64,000 bases of DNA. It comes from Pseudoalteromonas sp. SMS1 (GTDB lineage Bacteria; Pseudomonadota; Gammaproteobacteria; Enterobacterales; Alteromonadaceae). Every line of letters begins with the position of its first letter. Within the stretch, counting starts at the first letter, position 1. The translations under genes were made by a program, and so were the position numbers. The stretch is taken from positions 248,001 to 312,000 of the forward strand of contig NZ_JAKGBI010000006.1 in NCBI RefSeq assembly GCF_021530565.1. The letters run 5' to 3'. This document shows, in pieces, positions 18,071 to 24,823 of this stretch. The notes under the pieces were generated by a model. That model had not been told where the DNA came from. It did no database searches and was given only the letters and a program-made list of their open reading frames with translations.

Positions 18071-18186
18071 GTGTTTTTAAATAACACCGCGGTGCGACTT
18101 ACCCTGTAAGCACGTATTCCGAGATCAGCTATCTCAGTCTTGTGGACTGAAAATGGAAACGCAGCAAGTGTGGGGTTCAACTCCCC
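18071..18186 (+). ncRNA. Structured leader module with a T-arm-like hairpin (Y-RNA/tRNA-like candidate)
   Basis: Successive helices can be drawn in the transcript: GTGTT/AACAC (18071-18087), a bulged stem GTGC-GAC-TTAC/GTAA-GCAC (18092-18113), GAGAT/ATCTC (18121-18135), AGTC/GACT (18136-18148), and GGGG-TTCAACT-CCCC (18172-18186). The last has a seven-base loop fitting the TTCRANY T-loop pattern of tRNA. Known parallel: Salmonella-type rsr-yrlBA-rtcBA operons encode Y RNAs with tRNA-like domains. No Ro60/Rsr gene is in the window, and the fold was drawn by eye, so the Y-RNA label is only a suggestion. Confidence 0.5.
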
Positions 18187-18192
18187 TAATTT

Positions 18193-18267
18193 GATAGATA
18201 GCTCAATGGTAGAGCCACGAAATTTGTAATTCGTTTGTTGCGGGTTCGATTCCCGCTCTAATCACCA
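18193..18267 (+). ncRNA. tRNA-like element with encoded CCA in the rtc leader
   Basis: A full cloverleaf can be drawn. The acceptor is GATAGA paired to TCTAATC with one bulged A. The D-arm is GCTC-AATGGTA-GAGC. The anticodon arm ACGAA-ATTTGTAA-TTCGT has an eight-base loop, variable TTGTT. The T-arm is perfect, GCGGG-TTCGATT-CCCGC, then discriminator A and CCA. The eight-base anticodon loop and bulged acceptor argue against a decoding tRNA; the nearest reading of the anticodon would be TGT. It lies inside the sigma54-driven transcript about 207 bp upstream of the slipin ATG, so it is probably made only when the rtc operon is induced. It may be processed out, be an RNA-repair substrate, or anchor the mRNA. 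Confidence 0.75.
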
Positions 18268-18296
18268 TAAGTAAAAGATAGAAACATTATTAGTTT

Positions 18297-18444
18297 TTAC
18301 ATTTAACTGCGCTGAAAAGCGCTTAATTATGTAAGTAGCCGCCACTAACACTAAGGTGGGCTTCACTGAATAAACTTCGTAAATGGCAAGCTGGACGCTC
18401 CCCATTTATGCACTTATTTAGCCAACCCAGCGATAACTAGCTGG
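18297..18444 (+). ncRNA. Further hairpins of the rtc leader
   Basis: After the tRNA-like part the leader keeps folding. A long imperfect hairpin TTACAT...ATGTAA (18297-18334) is capped by GCGCT-GAAA-AGCGC with a GNRA tetraloop. A CCAC/GTGG stem lies at 18342-18359, TAAATGG/CCATTTA at 18380-18408, and CCAGC/GCTGG at 18427-18444. Density of stems in a non-coding stretch suggests a selected RNA structure and no simple spacer. Confidence 0.5.
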
Positions 18445-18473
18445 CCGCTACTACGCATCACAAGGAATAAAAA

Positions 18474-20093
18474 ATGAAATTTAAAAAACAACAAATCATT
18501 GCAGAAACACAACGTGTTTTCGTATACAAGAACAAGCAGTTTAAGTGTGTCCTAACACCTGGCAAGCACACCTTTTGGGACTTTAAAAATGAGCTCGAAT
18601 TTGTGACACACAACATCGATACGCTGTTCTTTGTAGCACCGAATGCTGAGCGCCTGTATCACTCAAACTCAGAAGTTCAAGCACACATCAACCACTATAA
18701 ATTAAATGAGCAAGAAATCGGCTTGCTGTACTTCAATGACGCGTTAAAAGGTGTCGTCGCGCCAGGTGAGCACCTTTATTTATGGCAAGATGCCGGTGAT
18801 ATCCATTTGGAAAGAGTGGATATCAGCGACGACGTTTATGTTGATGAAAAAACCTTAAAGCTGATTGAAAAAGCAGGATTAAACCTCGCTTCAAAACTCA
18901 TTAGAACCGAGAAAACCACGGCTTGCAAACCAATTTTCCAAATACAAGTTGAGCGCGATCACATTGGTTTGTTGTTTATAGACAATAAACTGGTCAAGGA
19001 GTTACCTGCGGGAAAATACGGCGTATGGCAGTTTGGCCGTGAAATTGAACTCAAAATGTTTGATTGCAAAAACGTATCAGCAGACGAAGCCAAAGATATT
19101 TACCAACAAAACAGCGCAATGCAAAGTGTCACACATCAAAAGTTAGGCGCTGAAGAAGTTGGCTTACTGTATGTAAACGAAATCTTAAGAGGCATTATAC
19201 CGCCTGGGGAGCACGTCTACTTGTGGAAAGAAGCGGGTGATATTCACTTACAAAGAGTAGATATTAGCGAGGATTTTTATGTTGAAAAAACCACGTTCAC
19301 TCAAGTCAATAATGCAGGGCTAAATAGCGCAGCAAAATTATTCAAACCAATGAGTGCTGTATGCCAGCCGATTACAGATGTTGCTATCGACAGTGAGCAC
19401 ATCGGGTTGCTGTATGTGAACAATCAATTGCAACAAGAGTTAGCACCAGGACGTTATGGTATTTGGCAATTTAACCGAGATATTGAGGCTAAGGTTTTCG
19501 ACTTGCGTACACAGATGCTAGAAGTCTCCGGGCAAGAGATCTTAAGTAAGGACAGAGTCAGTCTTCGTATCAACCTTAGCGCCAGCTTTCGAGTTACTGA
19601 TGCTGCGCGGGCAGCTTCGAGCGTTGAAGATGTCAGTTCTTTCGCGTATAACGCCCTGCAGCTTGCGTTAAGAGAAGCGATAGGCACACAAAACCTCGAT
19701 GATTTGCTGCTCGACAAACTGTATGTCAATGAAACGGTGAAAGCGCTAGTAAGTGAGCCACTTGCCGAAATCGGCGTACAGCTAATCAACGTTGGAATGA
19801 AAGACATCATTCTACCTGGGGAAATGAGAGCAATACTTAATCAAGTTGTTGAAGCACAAAAGGCTGCTGAAGCCAATGTCATTAAACGCCGAGAAGAAAC
19901 CGCTGCAACACGCAGCTTGCATAACACTGCGAAAGTAATGGAAAACAACCCAACACTGATGCGCTTAAAAGAGCTTGAGGCTTTAGAAAAAGTTGCAGAT
20001 AAAATAGATAGCTTAACCGTTTATGGTGGCTTGGAAGGGCTCATGAACAATGTAGTCAACCTAGGTCAAAAACAAGGAGGCCAACATGTGTAA
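18474..20093 (+). CDS. Slipin/SPFH protein of the RNA repair operon with repeated N-terminal modules
   Basis: 539 residues; AAGGA precedes the ATG. Five modules of the type GLLYxNxxLxxxLxPGxHxxW recur before the main domain: near residues 20-45, 83-110, 165-190, 232-255 and 308-335. Modules 2 and 4 share the longer GDIHLxRVDISxDxYV extension, and modules 3 and 5 share the xxLxAGxYGxWQF type, indicating an internal duplication of about 150 residues. The SPFH/band-7 domain occupies about 345-490 (VSLRINLSASFRVTDA, LREAIGTQNLDDLL). No N-terminal membrane anchor is seen, unlike stomatins. Slipins are known neighbours of rtcB in bacterial RNA repair operons, where their role is unsettled. The stop overlaps the rtcB start by 8 bp. 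Confidence 0.88.
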   Translation: MKFKKQQIIAETQRVFVYKNKQFKCVLTPGKHTFWDFKNELEFVTHNIDTLFFVAPNAERLYHSNSEVQAHINHYKLNEQEIGLLYFNDALKGVVAPGEHLYLWQDAGDIHLERVDISDDVYVDEKTLKLIEKAGLNLASKLIRTEKTTACKPIFQIQVERDHIGLLFIDNKLVKELPAGKYGVWQFGREIELKMFDCKNVSADEAKDIYQQNSAMQSVTHQKLGAEEVGLLYVNEILRGIIPPGEHVYLWKEAGDIHLQRVDISEDFYVEKTTFTQVNNAGLNSAAKLFKPMSAVCQPITDVAIDSEHIGLLYVNNQLQQELAPGRYGIWQFNRDIEAKVFDLRTQMLEVSGQEILSKDRVSLRINLSASFRVTDAARAASSVEDVSSFAYNALQLALREAIGTQNLDDLLLDKLYVNETVKALVSEPLAEIGVQLINVGMKDIILPGEMRAILNQVVEAQKAAEANVIKRREETAATRSLHNTAKVMENNPTLMRLKELEALEKVADKIDSLTVYGGLEGLMNNVVNLGQKQGGQHV

Positions 20094-21312
20094 GTCACAA
20101 TACGAGCTACTGGATAACGATACTAAGCACCCGATAAAGGCTTGGACAAAAGGCGTTCCTTTTGATGTCGGGGCACAGCAACAGCTCAAAAATATTGCAT
20201 CAATGGATATCGTGCACAGTCATATCGCCGTAATGCCCGATGTGCACCTAGGTAAAGGCGCCACGATAGGCAGTGTAATCCCGTCAGTGAATGCGGTTAT
20301 TCCTGCGGCAGTAGGCGTGGACATCGGGTGTGGCATGGTCGCCACCAAAACAACACTGACGGCCAATGACTTACCTGATAACTTAAAGTCGATACGCAGC
20401 GCTTTTGAAGCCGCTGTACCACATGGCCGCACAACAGGACGCGGGAAACGCGATAAAGGCGCTTGGGGAAATATACCCAAACTGGTGCAAAAAGAGTGGT
20501 TGGCGTTGGAGCAACGTTTTACTCAGATTTGTGCAAAGCATCCAGCTATCGCTAAAAGCAACCATGTAAACCACTTGGGTACCATGGGGACAGGTAATCA
20601 CTTTTTGGAGCTTTGCCTAGATGAATCACAAAATGTATGGCTGATGCTGCATTCAGGCAGCCGAGGTGTGGGTAACCGAATTGGCACTTACTTTATAGAA
20701 CTGGCTAAAAAAGAAATGCAGCGTCATCAGCTGCATTTACCTGATATGGATCTTGCCTATCTAAAAGAAGGAAGTGTTTACTTCGATGACTATGTAGAAG
20801 CCGTTGAGTGGGCTCAAGACTTCGCGGCAAAAAACCGTGAGCTCATGATGTTCAATGCATTAAAAGCCCTTAAAGATGAGTTGCCAATGCCATTTGAGAC
20901 TATAGATGTGGCAGTGAACTGTCATCACAACTACATCTCTAAAGAGGTGCATTTTGGCAAAGCATGTTACGTTACGCGAAAAGGCGCGCTTCGTGCTGAA
21001 CACGGCGAAATGGGGATCATCCCAGGCAATATGGGTGCCCGTTCATACATCGTTAGAGGGCTTGGCAATGCAGACAGCTTTAATAGCTGTAGCCATGGTG
21101 CAGGACGTGTTATGTCGCGTACCCAAGCAAAAAAAGTGTATAGCATTGCAGATCATGAAGCAGCAACACAGGGGGTGGAATGCCGCAAAGATGCAGCCGT
21201 GATCGACGAAATTCCACATGCCTACAAAGATATTGATAAAGTCATGGCAGCACAGCAAGACTTGGTAGAAGTCATGCACACATTAAAACAAATCGTTTGT
21301 GTAAAAGGATAA
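20086..21312 (+). CDS. rtcB: RNA-splicing ligase RtcB
   Basis: 408 residues, the length of E. coli RtcB. Metal-binding and active-site motifs are present: GVDIGCGM (Cys82), NHLGTMGTGNHF, LHSGSRGVGN, NCHHNY and SFNSCSHGAGR, in which His337 is the residue guanylylated in the family. RtcB joins 2',3'-cyclic phosphate or 3'-phosphate ends to 5'-OH ends with GTP and Mn2+, as in tRNA repair after ribotoxin cleavage. The ATG overlaps the slipin stop, so it is translationally coupled. The gene is under the RtcR/sigma54 promoter at 18031 by position. A tRNA-like element upstream in the same transcript is a possible substrate or decoy. Confidence 0.97.
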   Translation: MCKSQYELLDNDTKHPIKAWTKGVPFDVGAQQQLKNIASMDIVHSHIAVMPDVHLGKGATIGSVIPSVNAVIPAAVGVDIGCGMVATKTTLTANDLPDNLKSIRSAFEAAVPHGRTTGRGKRDKGAWGNIPKLVQKEWLALEQRFTQICAKHPAIAKSNHVNHLGTMGTGNHFLELCLDESQNVWLMLHSGSRGVGNRIGTYFIELAKKEMQRHQLHLPDMDLAYLKEGSVYFDDYVEAVEWAQDFAAKNRELMMFNALKALKDELPMPFETIDVAVNCHHNYISKEVHFGKACYVTRKGALRAEHGEMGIIPGNMGARSYIVRGLGNADSFNSCSHGAGRVMSRTQAKKVYSIADHEAATQGVECRKDAAVIDEIPHAYKDIDKVMAAQQDLVEVMHTLKQIVCVKG

Positions 21313-21314
21313 GA

Positions 21315-22367
21315 ATGACAACCATAGCAAACAAACCAACCATTGTTATTGACGGCGCTAAAGGGGAGGGCGGTGGACAAGTGCTCAGAACTGCACTCAG
21401 TCTGTCGATGCTGCTCAATCAGCCTATTGAGATTAAAAACATCCGAGCTGGACGAAAAAAACCAGGGCTAAAGCGCCAACACCTGACTTGCGTGCTGGCC
21501 GCACAGCAAATATGTGATGCACAAGTAAGCGGGGCTGAGCTCAACTCACAACACATCACTTTTGTGCCAAACCAAATACAAGCGGGTGAATATGAATTCA
21601 AAATTGGCACGGCTGGCAGCACAGTGTTAGTTTGCCAAACTATTTTGCTGCCATTGGCACTAAACGGCAAAGCGTCCAGAGTCAAACTGCAAGGAGGCAC
21701 CCATAATGGCATGTCACCTTCTCTGACCTTTTTTGAGCATTCGTTCATGTCAGCGCTAAAAAGTATGGGGTTAACCTGCACGATCACAACGCAGAAACTT
21801 GGTTTTTTCCCGGCAGGTGGTGGGAGTTGGCAAATTGATATTTCGCCACTTACGTCCCTTAAACCTTGCCAATTCGAGCAATCAGGTGCAGAGTTGGAAC
21901 TGCAAGAACACCATTGCCATGTGCTCTCAATTGTTGCTGGAGTGAAAGACTCCGTGGCAAGTCGAGAAATCAAAGAAGCACAGTCTCAATTAAGTTGGAC
22001 CAATGCAGGTACCGAAATTGACAGAGCAAATGCCTTTGGCAAGGGCAACAGCTTTCATTTGAGCGTAGGACAAGGCTTGCAAGTCGCCATGTTTGAGCAA
22101 GTTGGTGAGCTTGGCCTGTCAGCTGAACGAGTAGCAGGGCGCACAGTTGAAGCACTCAAGCGCTATTTAAAATCTGGCGCAGCGGTAGAGGAACACTTGG
22201 CGGACCAATTATTATTGCCCATGGCACTCGCTGGAAGCGGAAGTTTCACAACCACAGCATTGAGCAGCCACACAACAACAAATATAGATGTGATTGCACA
22301 GCTCAGCGGCATAAAAATTAAAACACAGCAATTAAATGAATACCTTTGGAAAGTATATTTGGATTAA
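21315..22367 (+). CDS. rtcA: RNA 3'-terminal phosphate cyclase RtcA
   Basis: 350 residues from ATG 21315, which follows AAAGGATAAGA and starts 2 bp after the rtcB stop. Family motifs are IDGAKGEGGGQVLRTALSLS at the N-terminus, RAGRKKPGLKRQHL, GTAGSTVLVCQTILLPL, HNGMSPSLTFFEHSF and, near the C-terminus, VEEHLADQLLLPMAL, whose His294 should be the adenylated residue. RtcA makes 2',3'-cyclic phosphate from 3'-phosphate ends, giving RtcB its substrate, and can also adenylate 5' ends. It is the third gene of the RNA repair operon. Confidence 0.97.
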   Translation: MTTIANKPTIVIDGAKGEGGGQVLRTALSLSMLLNQPIEIKNIRAGRKKPGLKRQHLTCVLAAQQICDAQVSGAELNSQHITFVPNQIQAGEYEFKIGTAGSTVLVCQTILLPLALNGKASRVKLQGGTHNGMSPSLTFFEHSFMSALKSMGLTCTITTQKLGFFPAGGGSWQIDISPLTSLKPCQFEQSGAELELQEHHCHVLSIVAGVKDSVASREIKEAQSQLSWTNAGTEIDRANAFGKGNSFHLSVGQGLQVAMFEQVGELGLSAERVAGRTVEALKRYLKSGAAVEEHLADQLLLPMALAGSGSFTTTALSSHTTTNIDVIAQLSGIKIKTQQLNEYLWKVYLD

Positions 22368-22369
22368 GC

Positions 22370-23179
22370 ATGAACAAAGCAGTTACACCAATAGACCCAG
22401 CTATACAAAATGAAATCATGACACGCATCAAACAGGCTGAACAAGAACACAATGTAAAGGTCCTTTACGCTATCGAATCAGGCAGCCGCTCTTGGGGGTT
22501 TGCGTCACCAAACAGTGATTATGATGTGCGCTTTATTTATGTTCACCCAAAAGACTGGTATCTGTCTGTGATGTTAGAGGACAAACGTGATGTGATTGAA
22601 TACCCAATCGTAGACGAAATTGACATCAATGGTTGGGATCTCCGTAAAGCACTTAAGCTTTTAAAAGCTTCAAACCCAGCAGTAGGTGAATGGCTCAACT
22701 CACCGATTGTCTACCATAATGATGAAAACTTTAAGTCGCAAGCGCAGGCTTTGTATGCTCGCTACTACAAAGCCGAGCGTGGTCTTTATCACTATGTAAA
22801 CATGGCGAAGAGCAATTATCGCGGCTATCTCAAACAAGATAAGGTGCCTTTGAAAAAGTATCTCTATGTTTTGCGTGCTTTATGTGCTGCAAGGTGGATA
22901 GAAAAACATGACAGCCCACCGCCAATAGAGTTTTCCGTGTTGGTCGAAGACGTAATAGAGGATACTCAGCTACGCAATGAAATACACGCTGTCGCAGAAA
23001 GAAAACAACAAGCCACAGAAAAGTCATTGGTGAAAAAAATTACGCCTCTAAATGCTTACATTGAATCAGAACTCGACTTTTTTGAAAATAATATCAATAA
23101 GTCGGTGAACCATGAACAAGACCCGAGCCATTTAGATGCTTTTTTTCAAGGCTGGATCCCCCACTCTGACTGCAAGTAA
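22370..23179 (+). CDS. Pol-beta-type nucleotidyltransferase in the rtc operon
   Basis: 269 residues from ATG 22370, just 2 bp after the rtcA stop. The nucleotidyltransferase core is visible at residues 26-50: YAIESGSRSWGFASPNSDYDVRFIYV carries the GS...DxD pattern (Asp of SDYDV) expected for metal-dependent NTP transfer. This is the COG3541-type predicted nucleotidyltransferase. The rest is helical with YHYVNMAKSNYRGYL. COG3541-like enzymes turn up in RNA repair clusters, and its reaction is not established; adding nucleotides to repaired ends or modifying a protein are both possible. It closes the rtc operon: the next gene is convergent. Confidence 0.85.
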   Translation: MNKAVTPIDPAIQNEIMTRIKQAEQEHNVKVLYAIESGSRSWGFASPNSDYDVRFIYVHPKDWYLSVMLEDKRDVIEYPIVDEIDINGWDLRKALKLLKASNPAVGEWLNSPIVYHNDENFKSQAQALYARYYKAERGLYHYVNMAKSNYRGYLKQDKVPLKKYLYVLRALCAARWIEKHDSPPPIEFSVLVEDVIEDTQLRNEIHAVAERKQQATEKSLVKKITPLNAYIESELDFFENNINKSVNHEQDPSHLDAFFQGWIPHSDCK

Positions 23180-23206
23180 AAATTGATTTGTAGTGGTAAT
23201 TCGTCA

Positions 23207-24079
23207 TCACTGCAACACGCGACATACCTCTTGTACGATGGTCTCAACTCGCTGTGGGCGCAAAGAATATTGCCGCGTACATAGATAGACTGTTTCAAAA
23301 ACTGGCTGTGCTAAATGATGTATTTTAATCTTTGATTGCGGGGTAAAAGCCGCAACGGCATGGGCAGGCAAAATAGTAAACCCAAGCCCCATCGCAACAG
23401 GCTCTAAAATCATCCCAATTTGATTTGAGAAACCTTTCTTTTTTAGTAATCCAGCGTGTTGAAACTCTGCAAAGTTTGCGCCCAAGAGTAAATTTGCGTG
23501 GTGATTGCCATCAGGGTGATCAATAAAACCAAGTTCACAGAGAGATTGCCAAGTCGGTTGGCCAAACCCCGCGGGAGTAATGAGCAACAGAGGCTCTTTA
23601 GCAATGGCTTCACTGCGCACTTCTTCCAGCTGACTTTTTACCGTCATCAGCCCAACATCAGCCATTTTGCTTGATACGGCCTGTTCTATTTCAGTATTCG
23701 GTGCAAACCGATGGTCGATCACTAATTTCGGGTTCTTCACCTGCAGCGCAAGTAAATGAGGGTATAACTTCAAACCTAAACTACCAGGGGAGTGGATCTG
23801 CACACAGCCTTCAAAGGCTGGATCGTCTCCAATAGACAACTCTAAATCGATGAGCTCATCCAGTATTCTTCGGCCTTTAAAATAAAGCTTTTCACCCGCC
23901 GGAGACAACGAAAACTGCTTTCCTTCACGCTGAATAAGCATTTGTTTCAATTGGGCTTCTAATTTATTTATGTGCTGACTTACGCCTGACTGTGTCATAT
24001 GTAGTTTTTCAGCAGTCCGTGTGAAATGCCCGATATCAGCGAGGGTGCAAAATGTACGTAACCATACCAAGTTAATCAT
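23207..24079 (-). CDS. LysR-family transcriptional regulator
   Basis: 290 residues. An N-terminal winged HTH typical of LysR (FCTLADIGHFTRTAEKLHMTQSGVSQHINKLE) is followed by the linker helix and a periplasmic-binding-like effector domain from about residue 90 (FEGCVQIHSPGSLGLKLYP). It is divergent from the VOC gene at 24171 with a 91-bp gap, so it probably controls that gene and itself. The ligand is unknown. Confidence 0.93.
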   Translation of the reverse strand: MINLVWLRTFCTLADIGHFTRTAEKLHMTQSGVSQHINKLEAQLKQMLIQREGKQFSLSPAGEKLYFKGRRILDELIDLELSIGDDPAFEGCVQIHSPGSLGLKLYPHLLALQVKNPKLVIDHRFAPNTEIEQAVSSKMADVGLMTVKSQLEEVRSEAIAKEPLLLITPAGFGQPTWQSLCELGFIDHPDGNHHANLLLGANFAEFQHAGLLKKKGFSNQIGMILEPVAMGLGFTILPAHAVAAFTPQSKIKIHHLAQPVFETVYLCTRQYSLRPQRVETIVQEVCRVLQ

Positions 24080-24170
24080 TAAAAAACGTTATTATATAAA
24101 GTACAAATGATAATTTCATATTATAGACCTGAGTTTGTAATCTGCCCATAAATTATGAGGAGCACACATT

Positions 24171-24671
24171 ATGAACAAGGTATATCCCCGCAACTTTTCT
24201 CACATTGGTATTTCAGTTCCAGACCTTGAGCGAGCCGTGAAATTTTATACTGAAGTCTTAGGTTGGTATTTAATCATGACACCGACAGAGATAAACGAAG
24301 ACAACAGTGCAATCGGCGAAATGTGTACCGATGTATTCGGTGCTGGATGGTCACACTTTCGCATTGCACACCTCTCTACTGGCGATAGAATTGGCGTGGA
24401 GCTATTTGAATTTAAAAACCAAACGAACCCGGACAATAACTTTGAATACTGGAAAACCGGAATATTCCACTTTTGTGTGCAAGACCCCAATGTTGAAGAG
24501 TTGGCAGAGCGTATCGTTGCCGCTGGTGGCAAAAAGCGTATGGCAAAACCGCGTTACTATTACCCTGGCGAAAAGCCCTATCGGATGATCTATATGGAAG
24601 ATCCGTTTGGCAATATCCTTGAAATTTACAGCCATAGTTATGAACTGATTTACAGTGACGGGGCTTATTAG
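24171..24671 (+). CDS. VOC (glyoxalase/dioxygenase-fold) family protein
   Basis: 166 residues; AGGAG precedes the ATG. The two beta-alpha-beta-beta-beta modules are clear: FSHIGISVPDLERAVKFYTEVLGW and IFHFCVQDPNVEELAERIVAAGG, then YMEDPFGNILEIYSH. Metal ligands His (SHIG), Glu (GVELFEF), His (FHFC) and Glu (LEIYS) are all in place, so it should be an active metalloenzyme of the lactoylglutathione lyase or extradiol-like type. A LysR regulator is divergent and probably tunes it to a small molecule. Substrate unknown. Confidence 0.88.
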   Translation: MNKVYPRNFSHIGISVPDLERAVKFYTEVLGWYLIMTPTEINEDNSAIGEMCTDVFGAGWSHFRIAHLSTGDRIGVELFEFKNQTNPDNNFEYWKTGIFHFCVQDPNVEELAERIVAAGGKKRMAKPRYYYPGEKPYRMIYMEDPFGNILEIYSHSYELIYSDGAY

Positions 24672-24823
24672 ACTAACGCACTGAGGACAACAAATCACAA
24701 GCAACAAACTTGAAATTTTTTATATCGCCCTTTATCACCTCTAATCGTGGTTTTTGGTGTAAGGGGCGTGACCGTTATTAGCAGGGTCAAGTATCAGGGT
24801 CAGTGCCTGTATGCTCAATTAAG

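Noticed and set aside
18193..18267. Ordinary decoding tRNA
   Set aside because: Eight-base anticodon loop and bulged acceptor stem are against it; kept as tRNA-like.
24718..24785. Imperfect inverted repeat after the VOC gene
   Set aside because: Pairing is broken by several mismatches and there is no T run; too weak to report.
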